64,000 nt of DNA from Corynebacterium sp. SCR221107 (GTDB taxonomy: Bacteria > Actinomycetota > Actinomycetes > Mycobacteriales > Mycobacteriaceae), in assembly GCF_027886475.1 (NCBI RefSeq), contig NZ_CP115670.1, positions 2,852,001 to 2,916,000 on the forward strand, given 5' to 3'. The position numbers and the translations under genes were made by a program. The notes beneath the pieces are model-generated. The model was not told where the DNA came from. It made no database searches and saw nothing but the letters and a program-made list of their open reading frames with translations. Of this stretch, positions 7,627 through 20,446 are shown piece by piece (the first letter of the stretch is position 1; the number at the start of each line of letters is the position of its first letter).

Positions 7627-7770
7627 TTATGCGCCCGGAGTCAACGAGGCAGCCTCTGCGTTGGCCGGGTACAGCAGGGCATAGACGACCTTCAAGAAGT
7701 CCGCAATCATGGCTCCAACGCCGGTGCTAAAGAATTCGAGGATGGGGTTCAAGATAGCATTAATGTCCAT
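7627..7770 (-). CDS. Small amphipathic protein, porin-like in size
   Basis: A 47-residue frame, MDINAILNPILEFFSTGVGA and onward, has one long amphipathic or hydrophobic helix (IADFLKVVYALLY) and a short polar tail. No cleavable signal peptide is present. Size, lack of signal and helix pattern recall the PorA/PorH-type cell-wall channel peptides of Corynebacterium, but I see no decisive match. Its ATG and a start of the divergent pseudouridine synthase gene overlap in one CATG, and no strong ribosome site precedes it, so it may be leaderless or a chance frame. Confidence 0.42.
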   Translation of the reverse strand: MDINAILNPILEFFSTGVGAMIADFLKVVYALLYPANAEAASLTPGA

Positions 7771-8761
7771 GAGCAAAAGGGTAGTACAGATTGCACGCGA
7801 ACACCCACCTTTACCCATTAAGAATGGGCTCAATCCTTCGCGCGCGCGGGTTCCCGAGGAATTTGATGGGATCCCTGCATTGGATTTCCTGTGGCATTTG
7901 ATCTCTACCCAACGCCGTCGCAACCCCAGCGATGATATTTCCGCGGCTCGATCGCGATTCAACGCCGATGAGGTGCTAGTGACCTCTGGGCACAGAGGGT
8001 GGATTATCGGCCCGACAACACCGCTCGAGGCCGGGCAGGACTTATGGTTTTATCGCACTCCTCTGGAAGAACCAGAAGTACCCTTTAGCTGCTCGATCCT
8101 ATTCGAAAACGACCGCATTCTCGTAGTTAACAAGCCTCCGTTCCTTGCCACTATGCCCAGGGGCAAGCACATCACCCAGACGGCAACGGTGCAAATGCGC
8201 CGCTCGACCGGGATTGAGGATCTTGCCCCAGCGCATCGCCTCGACAGGCTCACCTCAGGCATCCTCGTGTTCACCAAGGAACGCAAGTACCGGGGCGCCT
8301 ACCAAACGCTTTTCGCGGAGCGAAAGGCAAAGAAGACCTATGAGGCCATAGCACAATCAGATTCGACGCTTGTACCAGGCACCCACTGGCGTCACCGTAT
8401 GGAAAAGATCGCAGGCGTCATGCAGGCCAGCATCATCGATGGCGAACCAAACGCCGAAACAGTCCTCGTCGATCAGCAACTTCTTTCCCCATCCGATCAG
8501 AAACGACTACAGAAGGCACACGGCGTCGATTACGATCTAGCGCGCTATACGCTTGCACCTTTGACCGGCAAGACGCACCAATTGCGCCTCCATATGTTCA
8601 CCGCCGGAGTTCCCATTCTCGGCGACCCAGCGTACCCGATCCTTCTTCCGGACGTTCCCGACGATTTCACCAAGCGCATGCATCTGCATGCGTGTTCCTT
8701 GACGTTCATCGATCCTTATTCAGACGAGCCAGTTGAGTTTTGTGCTGGGGATGTTTGGTAG
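7763..8761 (+). CDS. RluA-family 23S/tRNA pseudouridine synthase
   Basis: The protein of about 332 residues carries the RluA catalytic motif HRLDRLTSG, whose Asp attacks the target uridine. It is preceded by VVNKPPFLATMPRG, and near the C-terminus GKTHQLRLHM matches the conserved RluA block. The first 50 residues (PPLPIKNGLNPSRARVP) are typical of the actinobacterial branch. Which RNA site it modifies cannot be told. The start is uncertain: ATGs at 7709, 7763 and 7769 are in frame, and none has a strong ribosome site. An IS element begins 8 bp after its stop codon. Confidence 0.85.
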   Translation: MSMSKRVVQIAREHPPLPIKNGLNPSRARVPEEFDGIPALDFLWHLISTQRRRNPSDDISAARSRFNADEVLVTSGHRGWIIGPTTPLEAGQDLWFYRTPLEEPEVPFSCSILFENDRILVVNKPPFLATMPRGKHITQTATVQMRRSTGIEDLAPAHRLDRLTSGILVFTKERKYRGAYQTLFAERKAKKTYEAIAQSDSTLVPGTHWRHRMEKIAGVMQASIIDGEPNAETVLVDQQLLSPSDQKRLQKAHGVDYDLARYTLAPLTGKTHQLRLHMFTAGVPILGDPAYPILLPDVPDDFTKRMHLHACSLTFIDPYSDEPVEFCAGDVW

Positions 8762-8805
8762 TGGGGTGGGGCCCGACCCCCGGATAGTAGACACAGAGGA
8801 TTTAA

Positions 8806-9702
8806 TCAGGAAGCAGATTTCAGGATAGCAGGGCCGCGTTCCTCAAACACTGCAGGAGTGAGATATTTACACCAGGAATGCCGGCGAGTGGTGTTATACC
8901 TGGTGCACCAGCGGAAGACATCCCGGCGGCAGATCAACTGGTTGGCAAAGGTCCTGGAATCTTGAAGGACTTCTCTCTTCAGGGCCGCGTTGAACGACTC
9001 CGCCAACGCGTTATCTGCACTGGTACCAACTGATCCCATCGACTGCCTGATCCCCAACTTTTTGCAGGTGTCCTGGAACGCGTTCGACGTATAAACACTG
9101 CCGTGGTCCGAGTGGAAAATCGAACCCGCAAGGCTCCCGCGCTGGCCCTTAGCCATGGTCAGCGCATCCTGGACCAAGCTCGTGCGCATGTGGTCCGCGA
9201 TAGAAAACCCCACCAGCCTGCGGGAATAGCAGTCAATGACCGTGGCCAGGTACATATTCGACCCATCCGCGATCGGCAGATAGGTAATGTCGCCGACATA
9301 GAGCTGGTTAGGCTTGTCGGCGGTGAATTTCCGGCCCACCAGGTCAGGAAACACCGGGGTCTTTTGATTCGAGACGGTGGTGGTGACCTTGCGTTTCTTC
9401 GTGTATCCGAAAAGCTTCAAGGACTTCATGATCCGTGCGATCCGCTTGTGGTTCACAGGAGTCTGATCATCCTGGTCTTTGAGTTCAGCCGTGATCCGTT
9501 TCGCACCATAACAACCGCGTTCGGCGGTGAAGACCGTCTTGACCCGAGCACCGAGGATCGCATCGGACATGAGACGTTTTCTACGAGTTGAACTGCTGTT
9601 TTTCCATTTGTAATACGAGGACCTGTTGAGCTCCAGGACCTCACATAACCGCTTGACCGAATGGTTTTTCTGGGCGTCATCAACGAACCGGAAGCGGATC
9701 AC
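8806..9702 (-). CDS. IS3-family transposase OrfB (DDE integrase domain)
   Basis: The 298-residue OrfB has an N-terminal HTH_21-like region (SVKRLCEVLELNRSSYYKW, then RGCYGAKRITAEL) and an rve integrase core. The DDE triad is visible: Asp138 in VGDITYL, Asp199 in FHSDHGSVY and Glu235 in NALAESFNA, with the 35-residue spacing of the family. It starts with GTG at 9702, overlapping the OrfA stop as GTGA. In IS3 elements a programmed -1 frameshift normally yields an OrfAB fusion as active transposase; that is likely here but the slip site was not identified. Confidence 0.92.
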   Translation of the reverse strand: MIRFRFVDDAQKNHSVKRLCEVLELNRSSYYKWKNSSSTRRKRLMSDAILGARVKTVFTAERGCYGAKRITAELKDQDDQTPVNHKRIARIMKSLKLFGYTKKRKVTTTVSNQKTPVFPDLVGRKFTADKPNQLYVGDITYLPIADGSNMYLATVIDCYSRRLVGFSIADHMRTSLVQDALTMAKGQRGSLAGSIFHSDHGSVYTSNAFQDTCKKLGIRQSMGSVGTSADNALAESFNAALKREVLQDSRTFANQLICRRDVFRWCTRYNTTRRHSWCKYLTPAVFEERGPAILKSAS

Positions 9703-10004
9703 CAGTTCGTCTCTTCCGCGAAATATTCCGCAGCTTTCCGCAGGATGTCACGTTCTTCTTGCAAGCGTTTAACTTGGCGTTCCAGCTGTCTGATCCGTTC
9801 GGCTTCGGTCACCGACATCGACATGGATGCCTTCGTGGTGGCTTTGCTCCGGACTCCCGTCCCGTACTTCTTCAGCCAGTTATGTAGGGTAGCGCGGTTG
9901 ATCCCGAGATCTGCGGCGATGGTTTGAATCGAGGCGCCCGGGGAGTTCTCGTAGAGCGCGACGGCGTCGCGTTTGAACTCCTCTGTGTAGGTCTTGCTTG
10001 GCAT
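9699..10004 (-). CDS. IS3-family transposase OrfA (helix-turn-helix)
   Basis: A 101-residue protein that starts MPSKTYTEEFKRDAVALYEN, the HTH_Tnp_1 pattern. A second helix-turn-helix region (IQTIAADLGINRATLHNWLKKYG) recognises the element ends. The C-terminal half is a heptad coiled coil (AERIRQLERQVKRLQEERDI) used for dimer formation. It ends four bases into OrfB. Its start is 44 bp inside the right-hand inverted end. Confidence 0.92.
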   Translation of the reverse strand: MPSKTYTEEFKRDAVALYENSPGASIQTIAADLGINRATLHNWLKKYGTGVRSKATTKASMSMSVTEAERIRQLERQVKRLQEERDILRKAAEYFAEETNW

Positions 10005-10079
10005 GGTGTGGAGATTACCTTTCAGTCCCAGATTGTTGGGATGTTAGGTGTCTACCAAACGGGGGTCAGGTCCGTGTTT

Positions 10080-10090
10080 GCTTTCCGACG
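10080..10090 (+). repeat. GCTTNCCGACG repeat, copy 7
   Basis: Reads GCTTTCCGACG, six bases outside the IS right end. Without the IS it would lie about 14 bases after the pseudouridine synthase stop codon. Confidence 0.72.
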
Positions 10091-10252
10091 GTTCAAGTCA
10101 CCGGTCACCATGGTGTTGTGGGTCTAGGTGGGTTTGTTGGTGCCTGGGGTGGATAAGTCGTGGGTTGTGGAAGTTGGGAGGGGTCAACAACGTTTACGTG
10201 GTTGATTCTTGGGCTTGCATTTTTGGCTGGGGGGTGTGCGGGTGGGTATGCG

Positions 10253-10299
10253 AAAAAAAGGGCCCTCACCGAGTTGTGTTCGGTGGGGGCCCTTTTTTT
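10253..10299 (-). terminator. Intrinsic terminator of the rRNA operon
   Basis: A strong GC-rich hairpin (GGGCCCTCACCG paired with CGGTGGGGGCCC) flanked by seven A and seven T, beginning 18 bases after the 5S gene. It acts in the minus direction. Confidence 0.92.
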
Positions 10300-10316
10300 G
10301 CTTTTTTGAAGTTTTA

Positions 10317-10436
10317 GTGTCGGCGGTGACTTACTCTCCCACACCCTCCCGGGTGCAGTACCATCAGCGTGATTGGGCTTAGCTTCCGGGTTCGGAATGG
10401 GACCGGGCGTGTCCCCAATGCTATGACCACCGACAC
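10317..10436 (-). rRNA. rrf: 5S ribosomal RNA
   Basis: The 120-nt gene is bounded by the complementary ends GTGTCGGTGG and CCGCCGACAC that form helix I. Internal blocks such as CCATTCCGAACCCGGAAG are the conserved 5S loop and helix III sequences. It is the last gene of the operon, about 100 nt after 23S, and is followed by the terminator. Confidence 0.95.
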
Positions 10437-10491
10437 GTGTTGTTGGAACTATAGGTTGTTTGTTGGTGTTGGTGTTGTGTTAGATACTGCA

Positions 10492-10502
10492 TAGTGGACG
10501 CG
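10492..10502 (-). other. 23S processing stem, 3' arm
   Basis: TAGTGGACGCG on the plus strand. It is complementary in the transcript to the matching arm at 13740-13750, and pairing extends to about 19 of 21 positions. The two arms enclose 23S, as expected for the RNase III processing stem. Confidence 0.75.
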
Positions 10503-10536
10503 GTGTTTTTGTTGTTGTTTTGTTTTTAGCAGGATG

Positions 10537-15616
<5,080 letters not shown>

Positions 15617-15966
15617 ACAAGAAAAAACATTCTCATTCAAAAAAGGTCAGGAAAGCCTGAAACCAGACAAAAAACAAACAACCAGCCCACAACACAACAA
15701 AATGTGTCGCAAAAATGATTGTCCAAAAAAATAGATGAAAAAACATGTGTGCCGCCATCCGACGAGGAAAAACACGACACACAAACACGTCAAAGAAACA
15801 AAAACCATTCCCCAACATGCATCATCAACCAGCATTAATATTTCACAAGCAAGCAACTACTCGCCGGCCACACCAACACCAACCAACAACACACACCACA
15901 AGAAACAATCCCTGCTCCCCAAACAAAGCAAACCACAAAAAAGTGATTCACCAGTGCATTGGTACA

Positions 15967-15987
15967 CTATTGAGTTCTCAAACAACA
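15967..15987 (-). promoter_or_regulatory. rRNA boxA antitermination element
   Basis: In minus sense TGTTGTTTGAGAACTCAATAG, the conserved actinobacterial boxA-like sequence of rRNA leaders, where Nus factors load to prevent premature termination. It lies about 350 nt before 16S. Confidence 0.85.
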
Positions 15988-16049
15988 TGAACACACGACA
16001 AACACGAAACAAAAACTCATTGAAACCCGTTTGAACGCGGTAAGAAAAA

Positions 16050-16079
16050 ACCTTACACAAAACAGCTTCACACTGTCAA
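16050..16079 (-). promoter_or_regulatory. rRNA operon promoter
   Basis: In minus sense TTGACA, an 18-base spacer, then TAAGGT: a consensus -35 and a good TANNNT -10. A start near 16043 would give a leader of about 430 nt. Other promoters further upstream are possible. Confidence 0.65.
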
Positions 16080-16239
16080 ACACTGTGCTAAGGAACTTTC
16101 CTCGACCTTACGGTCATCCATCCCTACCAGCGCCTTCCCGGCTGCCGTAGCGACTCGCACTAAGTTACACACCACCACGAAACTTCGCAAACCCCCAGCT
16201 CACACTCCACAATGCATAGCACGCCACCCTCACCCCACA

Positions 16240-16250
16240 CGTCGGAAAGC
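16240..16250 (-). repeat. GCTTNCCGACG repeat, copy 8
   Basis: In minus sense TTTTTGCTTTCCGACG, 11 bases after the GntR gene stop codon, so the motif again follows a stop and a T-run. Confidence 0.75.
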
Positions 16251-16260
16251 AAAAAGACCG

Positions 16261-16641
16261 CTATCGATACAACCCGCGCGACTCAGCAACCCGATCAAGT
16301 AACTCATGAATATCTGCACGCGGAAGCTCCAATCGAACGGCTTCATCGACAAGTGGCACCAGAAAATGCTGCGTAAATTCTTCGCGGCGGCGCCCCTGAA
16401 TCTTGGATGCAGCATCTTTTGCCACGAACATTCCGATCCCTCGGCGCGGTTCGAGGGTCCCCTCGGCCACAAGGAGTGCTAGACCTTTGCGCGCGGTGGC
16501 GGGATTGATGGAATGGAAGCGAGCAAGCTCGTTGGTCGATGGTGCCCGTTGGCCAGCTTTCAGTTCTTGACTGACAATCGCATCCTCAACAAGGGAGGCG
16601 ATCTGCCTATACAAGGGTGCTTCTATAACTACCGGTGACAC
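16261..16641 (-). CDS. GntR-family regulator, YtrA type
   Basis: This 126-residue protein has a GntR winged helix at the N-terminus (PLYRQIASLVEDAIVSQELKAG, RAPSTNELARFHSINPATARKGL, wing EGTLEPRRGIGMFV) and only about 45 helical residues after it, the mark of the YtrA subfamily, whose members usually control ABC exporters. Start GTG at 16641 has GAAGGA eight bases ahead. No ABC transporter is adjacent, so its target is elsewhere or has been lost. The palindrome at 16783-16806 is the likely operator. Confidence 0.88.
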   Translation of the reverse strand: MSPVVIEAPLYRQIASLVEDAIVSQELKAGQRAPSTNELARFHSINPATARKGLALLVAEGTLEPRRGIGMFVAKDAASKIQGRRREEFTQHFLVPLVDEAVRLELPRADIHELLDRVAESRGLYR

Positions 16642-17164
16642 TTGACTGTTCCTTCACTTGTCCGAGCACTCTTTTCACCACGCCGGACATGCGGGTGCCA
16701 TGTCATCTCATCGCCTATCGACACGGCAGGGACCTCCACATCCTGGAAGGAGTTTTCTAGCGGTCTAACACCTATCTGGGTTGGTTAGTTACAAGTGTAA
16801 CTAACCCTGCTCAACCTCGGAGCACCTCCTTCTAAGTCAATATTTCGACGGTCCTGCTTGAGTACTGGCGGAAGGCAATCCGTATTTTGCCTATCCGTGC
16901 CATGAATCCCATGAGTGTGCACGGCAATCACGAAGCATTGTCTCCTCCGTTTTTCGCCCCTCACCTTGACGCCGCATTTTGACAGCTAGCGCCCGCGGAT
17001 TCTTACACCCGTCCATTCCCCTTAATTGTTCTCCATTTGCCTCACAGTACTTCGTTGAGCTGGGAGTTTGCTAAGCCTATCGACGTAGGCCACCTAAATA
17101 GGGCATGCTAGAAAGCGCATAAACCTACTTTATTTTTAGATTTTGAAACGGAATATCAGGAGCC
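16642..17164. other. Divergent intergenic region, GntR to NYN gene
   Basis: A 523-bp gap without a credible gene. It contains the 24-bp palindrome and, at 16819-16836, a sequence resembling the 3' end of 16S rRNA. The stretch before the NYN gene is AT-rich (about 17085-17155) and should hold its promoter. Confidence 0.5.
16783..16806. promoter_or_regulatory. Palindromic operator candidate for the GntR regulator
   Basis: GGTTAGTTAC-AAGT-GTAACTAACC, ten perfect pairs around four bases, 142 bp upstream of the GntR start. YtrA-type regulators bind spaced palindromes of this kind in their own promoters; the assignment is inference. Confidence 0.6.
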
Positions 17165-18559
17165 ATGCTTGAACGCACACAGATTTTTGTGGATACCAGT
17201 TATCTACTCGCTAGCTTTTACAACTCATGGGAGATTGGCGCCCGCGCGCAATTAGAAATTGACCTACCCGAGGTCGTGGCCACCTTGGGATTAATGGTCA
17301 CCAACCAGCTCGGCCAGCCGGTACATCGTCAGCTTTGGTATGACGGCATTCCTGATTCTGGTCCGCACCGCTATCAGCGCGCGCTTCGCACCTGCGAGGG
17401 TGTGCAATTGCGTGCGGGTCAGCTTATTGAATGGGGGGATCGTCGTACGCAAAAGGCGGTCGACACCCGCCTCGTTGCGGACATGGTTCTTGCCGGTGTG
17501 CGCCGCGATTTCACCGATCTCGTTCTAGTCTCGGGCGATGCCGACATGATTCCTGGGGTGCAGGAGGCCGTCAACGCCGGCGTCCGGGTCCATCTTTATG
17601 GCTTCGGCTGGGATTCGATGTCTTCGGCGCTTCGTCACGCGTGCGATTCAACGACGATCCTGGATCCGCGCGAGGACTTTGCCGAATGCATGCAGCTTGA
17701 GGTACTCGAAGGCCCGCTGCCACCGGTTATTCGAATGCCGGACAACGAAGGCCCCCAAGACAATTGCGAAGCGAAGGATTCCGAAGAAAGCCCTGCAGAG
17801 CGAGCTGCGGATCTTGGTTCGCAGCGTCCGGCCGACACCAGCGAGCCGGCCGGGGCACCCAGCCCCGGCGTTATCAAGGTGGCCGCCGAAAAGCCTACGC
17901 TTTCCGACGTTAACCTGTCCGAAGACGAACTGATTTCTGCCGCCCGCCCGGTCGCACCGCGTCCTGGTGAGGAGGCATTGAGCGCGGAAGACTGCACGGC
18001 CGAGCGCCAACAAACCGCGCCTTCTTCGGTGCCGAAGCCGGGTGCACACCGCACCATCACGGTGACGTCGACGCGGGAAGAGTCCCTCGAGGTCTCCGTC
18101 GAGACCGAGACCGGTGATGCAGACCCCTCTGCTTCTGGTCAGCAACCAGGCGAAACCCATTCCGGCGAGGATTCCACGGAACACGCACCCGCCGAACAGG
18201 CCAAGCCGACACCACCGAGCAAGCCCACGCCCAACCCATCGATGATGGCTCCTCGGCGCAAACTCCGCTCACGCTATGTCCCGCTGCCCAACGAAGTGTG
18301 GTCATCTGCCGGTTTTCAGACACCTTTCGACGTCGGGCAGCAATATGCGGTGTGGTGGTATGAAAACGCCGCTACCAGTGAGCAGCGCGATTCCGCTCAT
18401 CTTTTATCCGGTGGCGGCCTCCCGCCGGAGATCGATCGCCCGTTGCTGCAGTTTGCCTGCGAGACCCTTCACGAGTACACGCTTACCGAGAGTCAGCGCG
18501 TGAGCCTGCGCGACGGCTTCCACTCCGGCATCCGCGGGGTGCTGCTTAGCGGTCGCTAA
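17165..18559 (+). CDS. NYN-domain (PIN-like) protein, putative ribonuclease
   Basis: A 464-residue protein. Residues 1-175 form a NYN/PIN-like domain: the first acidic residue in IFVDTSYL, then KAVDTRLVADMVLAG, then LVLVSGDADMIPGVQEA and a strand VRVHLYGFG. These acidic residues would bind metal for RNA cleavage. Residues about 190-360 are a Pro/Glu/Ser-rich disordered linker. The C-terminal 90 residues, from LPNEVWSSAGFQTPFDVGQQ, form a second conserved domain of unknown role. AGGAG stands five bases before the ATG. Nuclease activity is inferred from fold motifs only. Confidence 0.85.
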   Translation: MLERTQIFVDTSYLLASFYNSWEIGARAQLEIDLPEVVATLGLMVTNQLGQPVHRQLWYDGIPDSGPHRYQRALRTCEGVQLRAGQLIEWGDRRTQKAVDTRLVADMVLAGVRRDFTDLVLVSGDADMIPGVQEAVNAGVRVHLYGFGWDSMSSALRHACDSTTILDPREDFAECMQLEVLEGPLPPVIRMPDNEGPQDNCEAKDSEESPAERAADLGSQRPADTSEPAGAPSPGVIKVAAEKPTLSDVNLSEDELISAARPVAPRPGEEALSAEDCTAERQQTAPSSVPKPGAHRTITVTSTREESLEVSVETETGDADPSASGQQPGETHSGEDSTEHAPAEQAKPTPPSKPTPNPSMMAPRRKLRSRYVPLPNEVWSSAGFQTPFDVGQQYAVWWYENAATSEQRDSAHLLSGGGLPPEIDRPLLQFACETLHEYTLTESQRVSLRDGFHSGIRGVLLSGR

Positions 18560-18572
18560 GTCATAAGCCAAC

Positions 18573-18627
18573 ACCAAACCCCCAGTTCTCTAGACATCAA
18601 AACGGGTGTCGAATCGGGGTTTTTGGT
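18573..18627. terminator. Bidirectional terminator between NYN and PspA genes
   Basis: ACCAAACCCC pairs with GGGGTTTTTGGT, with a smaller hairpin inside. It stands between two convergent genes and has a T-run on the plus strand. Confidence 0.6.
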
Positions 18628-18642
18628 TTGCTTGGCCACCTG

Positions 18643-19485
18643 TTACTTCTTGTCTTCCTCGACCGGCTGCGCCTCGATAACATGTTCGTCGGCATCGGGA
18701 TCGGCTGGCTTGTCGAGGGCTGGTGCGTCCTTCTTACCTTCGAGGGCCTGGCCGCCAGCGGTCTCGTTGCGCATCGCTGCACGGATCTCCTCGAGGCGAC
18801 TGGCTGCCTTGAAGTCTGCACCGCTTGCTTCGATTTCGGCCATGCGTCCATCCATTGTGTGCTGCGTCAGTTCTTGGGCACCGAGCGCGTTGGAATAGCG
18901 ACGCTCGATCTTTTCGCGAACGGCATCGAGGGTGGGGACGTCATCGTCGGGTGCGAGGGCGTCCATCTGGTTCATGGCCTTATTTGTGGTCTCTTGCATC
19001 TTGGTCTGCTGGACTTGTTGGGTCAGCTGGTCGATCTGCGCCATATGCTCTGCCAGGCGGGCCTCGGATTGCTTGACCTGTTCGCTAGCCTGCTTCGCGG
19101 CCTGGACAGCCTGGCCGTGCAAAGTCTTGGTTTCTTCAAGCTGCTGTTCGACATTAACCAGCTGGCTGGCATAGATCTCTGCGGCATTGCCGAACTCGGC
19201 AGCCTTGGCGGCATCACCCTCGAGGTTGGCTTTGTCGGCTAGCTGGAGGGCTTGGCGGGTGCGGTCGGTAATACTCTTTTGCTCCTCGAGAAGGCGATTG
19301 AGCTTCATCTCGAGTTGGTTGCGGTTTCCGATCACAGCCGAGGCCTGCTGTGCAATCTGCGCATGCTGCTCTTTAGCGGCGTCCGCTGCTTGCTTAATCT
19401 GGATGAGCGGATCCGCGTTCTCATCGATCTTCTGATCAAGGGAAGCGGTCAGATATTTCCAGCCTTTGGTAAATGGGTTTGCCAT
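18643..19485 (-). CDS. PspA/IM30 (phage-shock) family protein
   Basis: The protein of 280 residues is almost entirely helical coiled coil. It begins MANPFTKGWKYLTASLDQKI with the amphipathic N-terminal helix that binds stressed membranes. Long Ala/Gln/Glu heptads follow, with ERRYSNALGAQEL and RLEEIRAAM in the region conserved in the family. The last 30 residues are acidic and probably disordered. PspA proteins line the inner membrane and preserve its integrity under envelope stress. The ATG at 19485 has AAGGA nine bases upstream. In Corynebacterium and Mycobacterium the partners differ from those of E. coli, and none is evident here. Confidence 0.85.
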   Translation of the reverse strand: MANPFTKGWKYLTASLDQKIDENADPLIQIKQAADAAKEQHAQIAQQASAVIGNRNQLEMKLNRLLEEQKSITDRTRQALQLADKANLEGDAAKAAEFGNAAEIYASQLVNVEQQLEETKTLHGQAVQAAKQASEQVKQSEARLAEHMAQIDQLTQQVQQTKMQETTNKAMNQMDALAPDDDVPTLDAVREKIERRYSNALGAQELTQHTMDGRMAEIEASGADFKAASRLEEIRAAMRNETAGGQALEGKKDAPALDKPADPDADEHVIEAQPVEEDKK

Positions 19486-19595
19486 GGTGAGCCGTCCTTG
19501 AGGTGTTGGTGCCGTTTTGTTGGGCTTCGCCAGTTGAAGCAAGTCAAAACCAGGCGTCGCTGTAACAACCAAGCTTAATGACTTATGAGCATAGA

Positions 19596-19606
19596 TGTCG
19601 GAAAGC
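19596..19606 (-). repeat. GCTTNCCGACG repeat, one mismatch
   Basis: In minus sense GCTTTCCGACA, 97 bases from the next copy and in the same orientation. It lies upstream of the pspA start. Confidence 0.55.
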
Positions 19607-19692
19607 AAGAAAATTATGTGTGCCTAAAACCGGCCAGCCGCTGGCCTCGTGCACCCCCAGTTGGCCAGATTGATAATGCTCCCCCACCTTGG

Positions 19693-19703
19693 CGTCGGAA
19701 AGC
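19693..19703 (-). repeat. GCTTNCCGACG repeat, copy 9
   Basis: In minus sense GCTTTCCGACGCC, 13 bases beyond the thioredoxin terminator hairpin. Confidence 0.75.
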
Positions 19704-19716
19704 GAAGCAAAGCGCA

Positions 19717-19756
19717 ACCCCGGTGCCACCGCAAACAACGACGGTGACACCGGGGT
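19717..19756 (-). terminator. Terminator of the thioredoxin gene
   Basis: Fifteen-base arms (ACCCCGGTGCCACCG and CGGTGACACCGGGGT, one mismatch) with a ten-base loop, 14 bases after the stop codon. Confidence 0.8.
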
Positions 19757-19770
19757 AAAGGAAGGCCTTT

Positions 19771-20136
19771 TTATGCCTGGTTCTGCTCAGCAACCTTCGC
19801 GCGAACCTCATCCATATCCAGGGCCTTGACCTGGGAAATCAGATCCTCAAGTGCCGCCGGGGGAAGGGCGCCGGCCTCGCGGTAGACGAGGATGCCATCG
19901 CGGAAGGCCATCAAAGTAGGGATGGACTGGATCTGCAATGCCGCAGCCAGACCCTGATTTGCCTCGGTGTCCAACTTTGCAAATACCGCGTCCGGGTGGT
20001 TTTCCGAGGACTTCTCAAAGGTCGGTGCGAATGCGCGGCACGGGCCGCACCACGATGCCCAGGCATCAACGAGGACGATGCCGTCCTGGGTCACGGTGTT
20101 TTCAAAGGTGTCCTCTGTAACAGCAATGGTTGCCAC
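19771..20136 (-). CDS. Thioredoxin
   Basis: This 121-residue protein has the active-site WASWCGPCRAFAP, with Cys30 and Cys33 as the redox pair, the cis-proline segment SIPTLMAF, and the usual alternating strands and helices. It reduces disulfides in cytoplasmic proteins with electrons from thioredoxin reductase, which is not in the window. It is a single gene with its own terminator. A C-terminal extension of about ten charged residues is slightly longer than in typical TrxA. It may be a secondary thioredoxin. Confidence 0.9.
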   Translation of the reverse strand: MATIAVTEDTFENTVTQDGIVLVDAWASWCGPCRAFAPTFEKSSENHPDAVFAKLDTEANQGLAAALQIQSIPTLMAFRDGILVYREAGALPPAALEDLISQVKALDMDEVRAKVAEQNQA

Positions 20137-20446
20137 GAATTTGCTCCCTTGGGTTGTAGTAGTTGGGCCTATTGGTCCGTTCTATAGAAGCCTAACCATA
20201 CAAGACTGAAACTTATTCCCCACCTCTTTTCCTCGTATTTCGCGGTCGTGTGCTTCGCCGCCGCATGCCGGAGTGGCCATACGCGAGGAGCCTATGCAAC
20301 GCAGCTCTACTACCTGGTTCGATTTTTGGTCGGGTGTGGCGAAGATGACGTTTAAAGACCCCCGGACACCACGCGATAATAGGTATGCGCGCTAAGCTGT
20401 TGTGGTTATTAACCTATGAGTTAACCCCGTGAAAGGACCTCACATC
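20137..20446. other. Divergent promoter region
   Basis: The 310 bp between thioredoxin and the metal-binding gene. GATAAT near 20375 is a possible -10 for the plus-strand gene. No operator was recognised and no gene is supported. Confidence 0.4.

Larger units (their letters stand above)
8769..10073 (-). mobile_element. IS3-family insertion sequence, complete
   Basis: This 1305-bp element has imperfect 26-bp inverted ends at 8769-8794 and 10048-10073 (about five mismatches; both contain GACCCCCG and GTAGACAC). The flanking triplet GTG is present on both sides (8766-8768 and 10074-10076), a 3-bp target duplication as expected for the family. Two overlapping frames, OrfA and OrfB, fill the interior on the minus strand. 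Everything needed for transposition appears intact. It sits between the pseudouridine synthase stop codon and a GCTTNCCGACG copy that originally followed that stop. Confidence 0.93.
15617..16260 (-). other. rRNA operon leader and upstream region
   Basis: About 430 nt of leader lie between the promoter and 16S and include the boxA element. Upstream of the promoter, 16085-16190 is a GC-rich block with short hairpins, for instance GACCGTAAGGTC with a GTAA tetraloop and GGAAAGTTCC. No protein gene is supported. Confidence 0.7.

Noticed and set aside
16090..16130. Possible RNase P RNA because of GAGGAAAG
   Set aside because: Only that short stretch agrees; the remaining conserved blocks and the 400-nt length of RNase P RNA are missing.
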